Shown: positions 8,707 through 17,339 of the stretch, one piece after another | Layout: the number at the start of each line of letters is the position of its first letter | Numbering within the stretch: the stretch's first letter is position 1 | Source: Candidatus Rifleibacteriota bacterium | GTDB taxonomy: Bacteria > Muiribacteriota > Ozemobacteria > Ozemobacterales > Ozemobacteraceae | Length of the DNA stretch: 64,000 nucleotides | Reading direction: 5' to 3' | Assembly: GCA_012517355.1 (NCBI GenBank) | Contig: JAAYVD010000134.1 | Location: forward strand, 62,001-126,000 | Made by a program: the position numbers and the translations under genes | The notes under the pieces: generated by a model | The model's input: the letters and a program-made list of their open reading frames with translations, nothing else | What the model was told of the DNA's origin: nothing | Database searches by the model: none

Positions 8707-9555
8707 ATGGCCGTGCCGATGCATCACCTGGTCCTCTTCCTTTCCCCTGCCGGGACGACGGCCACCGTCGCCCGGACCATCGCCGACCGGCTGGTCGCGG
8801 CGGGGCATTCCGTCACCTTCTGGAACCTCGCCGACCACCGCGACGGGCCACCGCCGACCTGGACCCCGGCACCGGCAGGCGGCCGCACCTGCTTCTGGGT
8901 GGGCTCCCCCGTCTACGTGAATCGGGCCCTGCCCGTCGTCCTGGCCGCCCTCGACCGCCTGGCCCGCCCCCCGGACACCTTCGGGGCGGGGTTCGCCACC
9001 TACGGGGCGGTAACCTCGGGCCTGGCCCTGGCCGACCTCTGGGAGGCCTTCCACCAGCGCGGGATCACCCCGCTCGGTCTGTTGAAGGTGGTGGCCTCCC
9101 ATTCCCAGTTTCGCCACGCCGCAGAGCCGCTGGGGAAGGGCCGCCCCGACGGCAGGGACCTCGCCACCACGGGGGATTTCGTGACGGCGGTGCTCCGGCG
9201 CCTCGGCGCGCCCGCGCCCGCCCCCCTCGACCCGGCCGCCCGGCCCTTCCAGACCCCGAAGATGGCCGCCTTCGCTGCCGGCAAGAGCCTCGACCTGCGC
9301 CGGTCCCACGGCGCCCTGCCGGCCGCCCGGCCCGACCTTTGCGACCGGTGCGGAGCCTGCGCCGCCGCCTGCCCGGTCGGGGCCCTGACGCTCGCCCCCG
9401 ACCCGGTCCGCAGTCAGGCCTGTATCTTCTGCGAGGAATGTCTCGAAGCCTGCCCCCGCCAGGCCTTCCCCTACGACCACGCGGGCCCGGAGAAAATGAT
9501 CCGCGGCCTGGCCGCGATGAGCGACGAGGAGCACGTCACGACCTTCTTCGCCTGA
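8707..9555 (+). CDS. EFR1-type flavodoxin/ferredoxin fusion protein
   Basis: 282 residues. The N-terminal half is flavodoxin-like: LVLFLSPAGTTATVARTIAD is the phosphate-binding loop region, and GSPVYVNRALPVVL matches the second loop. The C-terminal part carries two 4Fe-4S motifs, CDRCGACAAACP and CIFCEECLEACP. Such fusions act as cytoplasmic electron carriers in anaerobes. GGAGG precedes the ATG by seven bases. A TATACT hexamer at 8643-8648 could be a -10 box, but no good -35 is visible. A small GGATTC/GAATCC inverted repeat lies at 8503-8519. The gene is monocistronic and divergent from the helical-repeat gene. Confidence 0.9.
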   Translation: MAVPMHHLVLFLSPAGTTATVARTIADRLVAAGHSVTFWNLADHRDGPPPTWTPAPAGGRTCFWVGSPVYVNRALPVVLAALDRLARPPDTFGAGFATYGAVTSGLALADLWEAFHQRGITPLGLLKVVASHSQFRHAAEPLGKGRPDGRDLATTGDFVTAVLRRLGAPAPAPLDPAARPFQTPKMAAFAAGKSLDLRRSHGALPAARPDLCDRCGACAAACPVGALTLAPDPVRSQACIFCEECLEACPRQAFPYDHAGPEKMIRGLAAMSDEEHVTTFFA

Positions 9556-9885
9556 CCCTTTTGCCTTGAGCCCACGCCAGGCCCACGCGACGAACCGGGC
9601 AGCCCCGAGGGGGCGGGCGGGCAACCGGCTCGTCTTCCTGTGAGAGAGCCTGTCGGGATCGCACGGGAAGACGAGCACCCCCTTCCCGAAATTCCTCCGG
9701 GTCGAATGGCAGGGAGGATTTCCCGGAGGCAGGGCGCGGGAATCTTCCTCTTCCACCCACGGGCCCACCTTCTACGGGCGAAGTCCACGAAGTGGCGTTA
9801 ACGGTTCGACCGAGACGATGTTCCACGCGCCCCGGCCGCTGCGCATGGGGGTGAATCCCCCCTTTCACGCAGGGCCAGGGGGCGG
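9556..9885. terminator. 330-bp convergent intergenic region with two inverted repeats
   Basis: No gene seen. Two perfect inverted repeats stand out: GCTCGTCTTCC (9628-9638) with GGAAGACGAGC (9666-9676), and CCTCCGGG (9694-9701) with CCCGGAGG (9722-9729). The region lies between convergent genes, so bidirectional transcription termination is plausible, though neither stem is followed by a T tract. A GGGGGTGAATCCCCCC stretch near 9847 may be a degenerate repeat copy. Confidence 0.45.
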
Positions 9886-10974
9886 TCAGGGGAAGGTCGC
9901 GTTCACCAGGCGGGCGCCCAGGTCGGTGCCGACCAGCACCTGGACCTTGCCGCCGGGCAGGGGACGCACCGCCAGGCACCGGACGTGATCGGAAGGCAGG
10001 CCCTGGTCGAGGCCGATCGGCTTGGACAGGGTTTTCCCGTCATACCATTGCAGGCCGCGGTAGGTCCCGACCCAGAGGCGGGTGCCGTCCCAGGCCAGGC
10101 ATTTGACCGGCAATCCGGCCAGCCCCTCGGGCCGGGCGACCAGCCGCCACCCGGCCCCGTCAGGCCAGCACAGGCCATTGTCGGCGCCCACCGCCACCCC
10201 CTGGCTGCCGACCGGCATCAGGGCGAACACATTGCGGCCCGGGAAACCCGTCTCCTTCGTCCAGGTGACGAAGGCGTTCTTGTCGATCCGGTCGGGATCG
10301 ACCCGGCACAGTCCCATGCTGGTGCCGATCCACAGGTCGTCGCCGGTGGCGGCGAGGGCCAGCACCGCCCCGCGCAGCAGGCCGTGCTTGACCTTGATGC
10401 TCTTGAACAGCCGCAGGGTCTTGCTGCCATATTCCTTGCCGATGTAGCGGTCGACCCCGCGCTCCTCGTACCCGATCCACAGGCGGCCCTTGCCGTCCTG
10501 CAGCAGGCAGTTGACCAGCTCTGAAAGCATCTCGTTGCGCTTGGGGTGGTAGACCCGCCACTGGCTGCCGCTCCGGCGCAGCAGCCCCGTCCCGCCGAAC
10601 TGGGTGCGGTTGCCGACCCAGAGGTCACCCTCGGAATAGATGATGGCGGGATGCTCCCCCTGCTTGAACGGCGCGTTCTTCGGCGTCCACCAGGTGAAGG
10701 TGCCGGCGGGCTTCTCCTCCGCGACCCCGTGTTCGGTTCCCCAGGCGACCGCCTCGGATCCGATGGTGACCGCGTCGGTCCGGCCGTTGGCCAGCCGGTC
10801 ATCGGCGGGAACCACCACCTCGTAGGTGAAGTCGGCCGCGGCGACCGGGGCCGGCCCGACCAGCGCCGCCAGCCAACCGAGGCCGACGACCAGAAGCGTC
10901 ACGAACCGCGAACCCAGGGCAGGCGGCCGGCGAAGGGGAACGGCGGATGGGAGACAGGGATGATACCTTTGCAT
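9886..10974 (-). CDS. secreted beta-propeller protein (two-component-regulator-propeller type)
   Basis: 362 residues. AAGGAG lies five bases before the ATG at 10974. An N-terminal hydrophobic segment (FVTLLVVGLGWLAALVGPAPVAA) is a signal peptide or anchor. The rest consists of propeller blades with the recurring signature (D/G)LWIG or LWVGT: GDLWVGN, GRLWIGYEERGV, DDLWIGTSMGL, TRLWVGTYRGL. These are the blades seen in sensor domains of hybrid two-component systems, but no kinase domain is attached. Likely a periplasmic ligand-binding or scaffold protein. It resembles the propeller at 15068-16384. Confidence 0.8.
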   Translation of the reverse strand: MQRYHPCLPSAVPLRRPPALGSRFVTLLVVGLGWLAALVGPAPVAAADFTYEVVVPADDRLANGRTDAVTIGSEAVAWGTEHGVAEEKPAGTFTWWTPKNAPFKQGEHPAIIYSEGDLWVGNRTQFGGTGLLRRSGSQWRVYHPKRNEMLSELVNCLLQDGKGRLWIGYEERGVDRYIGKEYGSKTLRLFKSIKVKHGLLRGAVLALAATGDDLWIGTSMGLCRVDPDRIDKNAFVTWTKETGFPGRNVFALMPVGSQGVAVGADNGLCWPDGAGWRLVARPEGLAGLPVKCLAWDGTRLWVGTYRGLQWYDGKTLSKPIGLDQGLPSDHVRCLAVRPLPGGKVQVLVGTDLGARLVNATFP

Positions 10975-11137
10975 GGGTTCTCCTTGGCGAGGAAATCGGC
11001 CCTCCGGGCCCGGTCTCTGGTGGAAGCGCTGCCGAGCCCGGCCAACCGGACAAGGCGCGACCGGGGCGGGCGCCGGACGGTGGGCCCCGGGACGGCCCCG
11101 GGGCCCACGTCAGGGTGGGGCACCAGCGGCGGGCAGG

Positions 11138-13717
11138 TCAGTTCCGCCGCTCCTGCTGCTCGATGGACCGGACGTTGGACTTGGCATCGAGCACGTGGAT
11201 GTTCACCAGCATCTTGCGCGACTTCTTGTCGCCCTGGGTGGCGCTGTTTTCCCACAACTCGTATTCGGCCTGGTACCAGCCGGGGTTGCGGAAGATGTGA
11301 TAGAACTTGTAGGTCGGTTCGAACTTGTACGGATCGCCGCCATTGACCCGTTCGATGTAGGGCAGCCGCTGGCTGGCGCCGTTCTCATCGACGTATTCGA
11401 GGGTCTCCGGCTGGCCGCGCTGCTTGTTCGCGTCGAGGGCGTAGAGGGCGAACTTCATCTTGCCGATGCCCCGGAACGGGGTCATGCCGTCGATGTTGTC
11501 GTAGCCGCCGAGGCTGAACGACAGGCGCACATCCTCGAACACCACGCGGTCCTTCAGCGCCCCGTTCGGATCGTCGGGGATGTGGCCGATCTGCTCGAGC
11601 TTGTCACCGGCCTTGACGAAGAAGTCCTTGTTGGCGAGATCGAAATCGCCGTCGTACTGGTTGGCCGCGAATTCCTGGGTCGCGTTGGTGGCGGGGTCCT
11701 TGATGACCAGCTTCTCGTCGGCCCCCAGCGAGTCGTTGGCCGGCACGATGACCTGGGTGTCGCCGCCCCCCGCGTTCTCGATGATGATCTCAGGGATAGG
11801 CTTCGAGCCCTGGGCTTCGTCATGGATCTGGATGCCGTCACTGGTCGGGATCGATTCGACGGTCGCCGAGTTGCCGCAGCAGTCCGACGAACTGACGCTC
11901 ACCACTTCCTTGCTGCTGAAGCAGGCGACATCGCACTGGTCGACGGCCGCGGTGCAGTAGTGGTAGGGCAGGATGATCCGCTTCTCGGCGACCGTCCATT
12001 CCCCCTTCTTCACCTCGACCCCCTCGACCACCTCGGTCCACTCGCGATGGACGGCGGGGTTCTTCTTCTCGAGCTTGACCTTGCCGACCACGTAGGACCC
12101 CTTCTCGTCGCTGAATCCGCACGAGGCGAAACGGGTGAAGGCGCGGTCGCCGCGGATGCCGTAGTTGCCGGGGTTCTTGATGGCGTCGGCCAGGGCGTCG
12201 AGAGCCGCCACGGCTTTCTTCGCCCCGGGCTGGTCCTTGCCGGCGAGGCTGTCGCGCAGGGTGCTGAAGCTGGGACAGGTGGCGTCGCTGATCTGGCCGG
12301 CCACCCAGGCCTCGTTCAGCTCCTCGGCGTGGAACTTGCCGGAATCGCCGTCGTCGCTGTTCATCACGTAGTAGATCGCCCCGAGCTCCCACAGCGGAAT
12401 GGAATCGGATTCCCAGGCGTGGGAGTAGCGCGTGTTGAGGTAAGCCTTGGTCTCCTCGGCCGGCTTCTGTGACCAGTAGGGGTGCCGGTTGATGTACCAC
12501 GACCGCTCGCGTTCCTTCTTCGCCGGGCCCATGTAGGGGCCGAACTCGTGGTTGGCACGCAGGTAGAAGACGTAGAGATACGGCTCGCGCACCTCGGGCG
12601 GGTTGTAGAAAGGGTTCTCGACCTTGTAGATGTCGTTGTTGCCGGCGTAGTATTTGAAGTCGGCCTTCATCTGGTCGGAATTCTCGTTGGCGTTGGGGTT
12701 GTCGTCGACGTATTCGATCTTGACCCCGCCCTTCAGCCACTGGCCGACGATGCCGGAATAGTCCTTCCCGGAGGATTCGGCGGGCTTGGCGTCAGGCGCC
12801 TGGTGGTCCTCGACGTAGACGAGGGCATAGGCCGAAGCCTCGCCAAGCGTCCAGACGTCCTTGTAGGCATCGGGAATGGGTGTGATGACCTTGCCCTCGA
12901 CGAACTTGTCGTCGGCGGGTGCCGTGTTCAGCGCGACCGTTCCCTTCACCCGCTCCTCGATCAGCTCCGGGGTGGGCAGATCGGCGGTGTCGGCGTCGGT
13001 CTCCGGGTAGCCGGGACCGGTCGGGGTGACTTCGATCGGAGCCCGCTCGTAGGTGAGGGTGAAGGCCACCTGCTGCAGGAACGAGCTGTTGGCCACGGTC
13101 TCGTCATCCTGCACCCCGGAATCATAGACGGTGGTATGCCGGTTGGGGAACACCTTCTTCTCGGGCAGATCGCCGGGAGAGGCCTTGTCTTCCGCCCAGT
13201 CGAGGATGAACTGGGCGGCCGAATCCTCGAGGGACAGTTCCGAGAAGAACGGCGTCCAGGGATCGCCGCCCGACACGCCTTCGACGTTGCCACCGTGCGG
13301 GTCGTCCCCCTCCTTCGCCTTCTCGAACTTCCAGTGGTAGCGCACCTTGCGGTAGACGTAGCACTTGCCGTCGGCGGGATCCTGCACGATGAAGGGGAAG
13401 GTGCCCTTGGTGGAACCGGTATTGCGGAAGATCTTCGCCGCCTTGGTCAACTGATTGCCCACGGTGCGGTCGACCGGGGGGGGCTCCATCCATGGGCACC
13501 ACAGGCCGATCGAGGCCTTGGGGTTCTTCTCGAGTTCGGCCGGACGGCGGATCTCATGGGAACGCTGGATGCCGCTGGAGATCGCGGTGGCGCGGGTGGG
13601 CAGGAACTTCTGGTTGTCGGGCACCGACGACACGTCGGTCGCTCCGGCCGGCCAGGTACAGGTCAGCACGGCGAGCAGCAGGGCCAGCGACACGGACAGG
13701 CGGAACGTGGTCTTCAT
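11138..13717 (-). CDS. large secreted protein of unknown function
   Basis: 859 residues with a clear signal peptide (MKTTFRLSVSLALLLAVLTCTWPAGA) and AAGGAGG four bases before the ATG. The mature protein is acidic and rich in Tyr, Asn and Asp, with Cys clusters near the middle (YHYCTAAVDQCDVACFSS, SSDCCGNSA) that could form disulfides. Motifs such as WYINRHPYWSQKP and FRNPGWYQAEYELWENSA suggest beta-rich carbohydrate- or matrix-type domains, but I recognise no family. It follows a secreted TPR gene by 34 bp on the same strand, so co-expression is likely. Extracellular or periplasmic. Confidence 0.7.
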   Translation of the reverse strand: MKTTFRLSVSLALLLAVLTCTWPAGATDVSSVPDNQKFLPTRATAISSGIQRSHEIRRPAELEKNPKASIGLWCPWMEPPPVDRTVGNQLTKAAKIFRNTGSTKGTFPFIVQDPADGKCYVYRKVRYHWKFEKAKEGDDPHGGNVEGVSGGDPWTPFFSELSLEDSAAQFILDWAEDKASPGDLPEKKVFPNRHTTVYDSGVQDDETVANSSFLQQVAFTLTYERAPIEVTPTGPGYPETDADTADLPTPELIEERVKGTVALNTAPADDKFVEGKVITPIPDAYKDVWTLGEASAYALVYVEDHQAPDAKPAESSGKDYSGIVGQWLKGGVKIEYVDDNPNANENSDQMKADFKYYAGNNDIYKVENPFYNPPEVREPYLYVFYLRANHEFGPYMGPAKKERERSWYINRHPYWSQKPAEETKAYLNTRYSHAWESDSIPLWELGAIYYVMNSDDGDSGKFHAEELNEAWVAGQISDATCPSFSTLRDSLAGKDQPGAKKAVAALDALADAIKNPGNYGIRGDRAFTRFASCGFSDEKGSYVVGKVKLEKKNPAVHREWTEVVEGVEVKKGEWTVAEKRIILPYHYCTAAVDQCDVACFSSKEVVSVSSSDCCGNSATVESIPTSDGIQIHDEAQGSKPIPEIIIENAGGGDTQVIVPANDSLGADEKLVIKDPATNATQEFAANQYDGDFDLANKDFFVKAGDKLEQIGHIPDDPNGALKDRVVFEDVRLSFSLGGYDNIDGMTPFRGIGKMKFALYALDANKQRGQPETLEYVDENGASQRLPYIERVNGGDPYKFEPTYKFYHIFRNPGWYQAEYELWENSATQGDKKSRKMLVNIHVLDAKSNVRSIEQQERRN

Positions 13718-13751
13718 GGAACCTCCTTCTTCCTTTCCCTTGCGGGAATCC

Positions 13752-14981
13752 TCATTCGGGGGCGGGAATGTCCTCTTCGAGCTTTTCGGCGAGAGCGGTC
13801 AAGGAGGCGGCCTCCTCGTGCTTCGGCGCCAGACGCAGCACTTCCTGCACGAGGGTCAGGGCCTTGCGGGGGTTGTAGCACTCCTTGTACTCCCACAGGT
13901 CGGCAGGGTGGTCGTTGGAAAAGGTGTTGCCGGGGAACCGGTGGCCGAGCCCCGCGAAGATGTGGATGAGCCGGAGCTTGGCATCGAGGAACCCGGGGCC
14001 GAAGGCGGCCGCCGTCTCGTAGGCTTTGATGGCGGGGGCGAGATGGCCCCGCATCTCCTCGAAGATGCCCTGCATCAGGTGGAGACGCGGATTGCCCGGG
14101 TCGAGCTTCAGGGCGGCCGCCAGGTGGCGGCGGGCGCTCATGTCCTGGTTCTTCTGCAGGAGCAGGCCGGCCAGGCCGACATGCGCCCCCAGCCGGTTGG
14201 GGTCGAGATCGAGCGCCTGCCGGTAATACTTGGTGGCCATCATCGGCTTGCCGAGGTCGGCCATGGCCTTGCCCATGCGTTCGTTGGCCTCGGCGGTGCC
14301 GGACTGCAGAGCGTAGGCATCGAGGAAGGCGCGGGTGGCCTCGTCGACCCGCTGCAGGCCGAGCAGCGCATAGGCAGTTCCCCAGCGGGCCCGGGGCTGC
14401 TGCGGGGCCGCCTTGGCCGCGCCGGCGAAGGCGGCCAGGGCCTCGGCGAACCGCTGCCGGGCCAGGGACAGTTCCCCCTTGGCGACGAGGGCCTCGGGCA
14501 TCCCCGGATGCGTCTGCAGCACCCCGGTGATCAGCTGTTCGGCCCGGTCGAACTGCAGGGGCTCGAGGGAATACAGGCACTGGGCCAGGCCGAGCGCTTC
14601 GGCGGGAACGAGCGTGGGCTTGAGCGTGGCGAGACGTTCGAGCAGACGGCGGGCGGTGGGGTGATGGGTCTCGCTCAACGTCAGGCCGAGGCAGCCGGCC
14701 CGCGACAGCAGAGCCGCCGTCCCCGAGGCGATCTCGGCAGCCTTGGCCAGTTTCAGGAAGGCGGCCTCGGGCTGGTGGTCGTCCCAGTGGCCGACCGCCT
14801 CCCGGAACAGCCGCTGGGCCTCGGGGTCGGTCAGCGTGGGCAAACCGTACCGCCCCAGATCGCCCGCGGTGTCGCTGGCCGGGGTCGCCGCACGGGCGAA
14901 GGGGGGCGTCCAAGCGAGGCAGACGGCCAGGACCAGGCCGGCTATCGCCGCCAACCGGAATCGGGTGACCAGATCTTTCAT
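13752..14981 (-). CDS. secreted TPR-repeat protein
   Basis: 409 residues. AGGAGG lies six bases before the ATG, and the signal peptide (RLAAIAGLVLAVCLAWTPPFARA) ends near residue 31. At least six TPR units follow, for example LVAKGELSLARQRFAEALAAF, ARWGTAYALLGLQRVDEATRAF, ANERMGKAMADLGKPMMATKYY and AHVGLAGLLLQKNQDMSARR. The protein is probably periplasmic and mediates protein-protein contacts. It precedes the 859-residue secreted protein and follows a beta-propeller gene, suggesting a common envelope assembly. Confidence 0.85.
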   Translation of the reverse strand: MKDLVTRFRLAAIAGLVLAVCLAWTPPFARAATPASDTAGDLGRYGLPTLTDPEAQRLFREAVGHWDDHQPEAAFLKLAKAAEIASGTAALLSRAGCLGLTLSETHHPTARRLLERLATLKPTLVPAEALGLAQCLYSLEPLQFDRAEQLITGVLQTHPGMPEALVAKGELSLARQRFAEALAAFAGAAKAAPQQPRARWGTAYALLGLQRVDEATRAFLDAYALQSGTAEANERMGKAMADLGKPMMATKYYRQALDLDPNRLGAHVGLAGLLLQKNQDMSARRHLAAALKLDPGNPRLHLMQGIFEEMRGHLAPAIKAYETAAAFGPGFLDAKLRLIHIFAGLGHRFPGNTFSNDHPADLWEYKECYNPRKALTLVQEVLRLAPKHEEAASLTALAEKLEEDIPAPE

Positions 14982-15067
14982 TCATCTCCTCCTATGGGTG
15001 TCAGACAAAGGTCGCGCTTTCCCGAGGCGGGCGGACCGGCCCGCCGGACCACGAAAGCCGGTTTCCC

Positions 15068-16384
15068 TCATTTCCTGCCTCCAGCCTGGTCGATGAGCGT
15101 GAGCTGCCCGTCTTCGAAACGGGCGAACAGAGCGGGCGCCAAACCGGCGGCAGGGGGGGGCTCTCCCGCCCCGGCAGAACCTCCCAGGCGCAAGAGGCAC
15201 CCCTGCATGGTGCCGATCACCAGATCGCCGTTCTGAAGGACTGCCAGGGCTTTGGGGTTTCCCATTGCGGCCCAGGGGCCGGGAACTTCGCGGGCGCGTG
15301 GTGGGTCCCGGGTTCCCGAGAGGGGGATCGTGACCAGCCACAGCCCGCGATCCCCGGCGACCCAGAGATGGGTGCCCGAGCCGGCGGGACCGTTCACCGG
15401 CCCGGCCAGGGCGTGGATGGCACCGCCGATTCCCGGGACCCTCGCCGCCGGACCGGCTGGGGTGACGATCACCACGCCATCTTCGGTGGTTCCGAGAACC
15501 AGTCGGTCATCGATCCTGAGCAGGACGTTGATGTCGGGGTCGTCCCAGTCGTCGCGGGGAAACAGGCGGCGGTCGATCCGGCCGGAACGGCGGTCCAGAT
15601 GGAACAACCCCCGGGAAGTGGCCAGCCACCATCCGTCCAGGTCGTCGACCACGTCGTTGACCCAGTCGTCGGTCAACCCTTCGGCCGCCCCCAGATATCG
15701 CCACTGCCCTCCGGACAGCAACGCCGCGCCGGAGCCGACGGAACCCAGCACGAGGGTGCCCGAGGCATCTGCCCACAGACCGTGCAGGTAGTTCATGCGC
15801 TGGTCGGGAGCGGGCAGGAGCGATTCCCACCGCGCGGTGGCGAGGTTCCAGGTTAGGGGTCCTTCCCCGGCGGTGGCCGCGAAAAGCCGGTTTCCGCTGA
15901 GGGTGAGGCGGCTGATCCGGTGGCTGGGAATGGTGCCGTCCGGGTTGCTCACCTGGTGCGTGCTGCCGCTGGCCAGGCACCAGGCGCCGCGGCCGAAGGT
16001 GCCGATCCAGAGGGTGCCGTCGGCAACCCCGACCAGGCTGCGGACCACCGCCCGGTAGGCGGGTTTCTTCCAGGGGGCGGCCCCCTTGCCGGGCGCCAAA
16101 CGGGTGTTGGCCGTCGCCATTCCTGGCGGGAGGGGGGCAGGGCCTGCTTCCTGCCGGTCGGACCCCGCGCGGGCGGGGAGGATCAGCCAACCGGCCAGGA
16201 CCATACCCCACAGCCAGAGGCGTAGGAAGGCCTTCCTGGGAAACGGCGGGGAGGCCGGGCGACAGATGGCCGCGACGGAACGGGGATCCGAGGGGGGCGG
16301 AGGGGCTGAGCCAGAGCCCGGTGAAGCCGGGCCCGGCACGGCTGGGAGCACCGGGGGACGGGTGGCCGAGAGAGTCGGATCCAT
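15068..16384 (-). CDS. membrane-anchored or secreted beta-propeller protein
   Basis: About 438 residues from the ATG at 16384. An in-frame ATG at 16414 is an alternative and has a GGAG at short spacing. A hydrophobic segment (LRLWLWGMVLAGWLILPARA) near residues 50-70 is a signal peptide or anchor behind a long Pro-rich N-terminus. Propeller blades follow: GTLWIGTFGRGAW, GWWLATSRGLFHL, RLVLGTTEDGVVI, THLWVAGDRGLWL, GDLVIGTMQGCLL. It belongs to the same blade family as 9886-10974. It heads the minus-strand run 16384-9886 with the TPR gene and the large secreted protein. The further upstream open frame is rejected because its composition is atypical. Confidence 0.75.
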   Translation of the reverse strand: MDPTLSATRPPVLPAVPGPASPGSGSAPPPPSDPRSVAAICRPASPPFPRKAFLRLWLWGMVLAGWLILPARAGSDRQEAGPAPLPPGMATANTRLAPGKGAAPWKKPAYRAVVRSLVGVADGTLWIGTFGRGAWCLASGSTHQVSNPDGTIPSHRISRLTLSGNRLFAATAGEGPLTWNLATARWESLLPAPDQRMNYLHGLWADASGTLVLGSVGSGAALLSGGQWRYLGAAEGLTDDWVNDVVDDLDGWWLATSRGLFHLDRRSGRIDRRLFPRDDWDDPDINVLLRIDDRLVLGTTEDGVVIVTPAGPAARVPGIGGAIHALAGPVNGPAGSGTHLWVAGDRGLWLVTIPLSGTRDPPRAREVPGPWAAMGNPKALAVLQNGDLVIGTMQGCLLRLGGSAGAGEPPPAAGLAPALFARFEDGQLTLIDQAGGRK

Positions 16385-16526
16385 GCGGGGAGGACTTTGC
16401 AAAAGAGGTACCATGGTCTCCACCCAGGACCCGTTCCGTCCCTCCTGCCTGGGAAAACCGTGCTGGTGGGAGGCGGACATGCCTGTTTCAGCGTTCCTGA
16501 ACGAACCCCCGTGGCGGGCGACCGAC

Positions 16527-16569
16527 TGCATTTTTGCAATCCTTCGCCCCTGCCATTGCATTTTTGCAA
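16527..16569. repeat. paired AT-rich palindromes TGCATTTTTGCA
   Basis: Two near-identical palindromic sites, TGCATTTTTGCA (16527-16538) and TTGCATTTTTGCAA (16556-16569), stand out in a very GC-rich background. A third related site, TTGCATATTTGCAA, lies at 22788-22801. They lie upstream of the minus-strand propeller gene, where operators would be expected. A binding-site function is inferred only. Confidence 0.4.
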
Positions 16570-16628
16570 TTGGGCCCGTGCCCCGACCGCCCCCTGCTGA
16601 GACCCCGCATCTGACAGGAAACCGAGAG

Positions 16629-16659
16629 AAAAAAAGATCGGCAGGGGAACCCCTGCCGA
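16629..16659 (-). terminator. intrinsic-terminator-like hairpin / possible attenuator
   Basis: A perfect 10-bp stem, 16638-16647 with 16650-16659 (TCGGCAGGGG-AA-CCCCTGCCGA), is followed on the minus strand by TC and seven T. Read on the minus strand it has the form of a rho-independent terminator. No minus-strand gene ends just upstream, but a weak minus-strand -10-like TATTAT (16673-16668) precedes it. It could therefore attenuate the propeller gene's transcript. On the plus strand the T tract is absent. Confidence 0.5.
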
Positions 16660-16843
16660 CAGAAGGGATAATATGGTGAAACTCAGGGCTGCGAAAGAAC
16701 CCAGTCCGGGCCGCGGTTTCGCCGGACGACCCGGATGAGGTTCCAGGTCCAAAGCATCCGCCGTGCCAGCCCGGCGGCGGGTGCCGGGAGGGCGGTCGCC
16801 CCCCCCTGTCCATTTGAGGTACGGGTCTTGCTGCGACAAAGGT

Positions 16844-17281
16844 ATGGGCAGCCGACGGATCGCCATTCCGGTCTTCCAGGACCGCGTCTCCCCCCTGGCT
16901 GACGGGGCGCGGGTGCTCGCCGTCTGGAACTGTCACGGCAGGCGGCTGACCACCCGGGGTTCCCTGGCGATCCCTCTCGACGAGCCCGGGCCGGCCGCCC
17001 GCCGGCTGGTCGAGAACGGCATCGACCTGCTGGTCTGCGGGGCCATCTCCCGCGTCCTCGGGGAGGCCCTCGAACTCGCCGGCATCCAGGTGCGCAGTGG
17101 CCTGTCCGGCCCGGTCGATGCCGTGATCGCGGCCGTGGTCCAACACCCAGGATCCCCTCCCGACCTTTCCCTCCCCTGCTGGCACGGCTGGCATTCCCGC
17201 CCGGCCACAGGCGCCACCGACACCCTGCCGGTCGAACCGCACCGTCCCCCTCCAGGGAAGGGTTCCCCCGGCCCGCCCTGA
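16844..17281 (+). CDS. NifX/NifB-type dinitrogenase iron-molybdenum cofactor domain protein
   Basis: Start taken at the ATG at 16844, where homology begins (MGSRRIAIPVFQDRVSPLAD). Upstream in-frame ATGs encode unrelated sequence, and the binding site is weak. The domain spans residues 1-105 with the typical LVCGAISRVLGEALELAGIQVR stretch. This family binds metal-sulfur clusters or cofactors in NifB, NifX and the orange-protein systems. The roughly 40-residue tail is Pro/His-rich with CWHGWH, potentially metal-binding. It stands alone, about 15 kb from the other NifX-like genes at 31768 and 33041. Confidence 0.8.
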   Translation: MGSRRIAIPVFQDRVSPLADGARVLAVWNCHGRRLTTRGSLAIPLDEPGPAARRLVENGIDLLVCGAISRVLGEALELAGIQVRSGLSGPVDAVIAAVVQHPGSPPDLSLPCWHGWHSRPATGATDTLPVEPHRPPPGKGSPGPP

Positions 17282-17339
17282 TCCGCCCGCCTTCCACGCG
17301 GCTCCCCGCAACCCAAAATTACCAGAATGGAGGTCCTTC

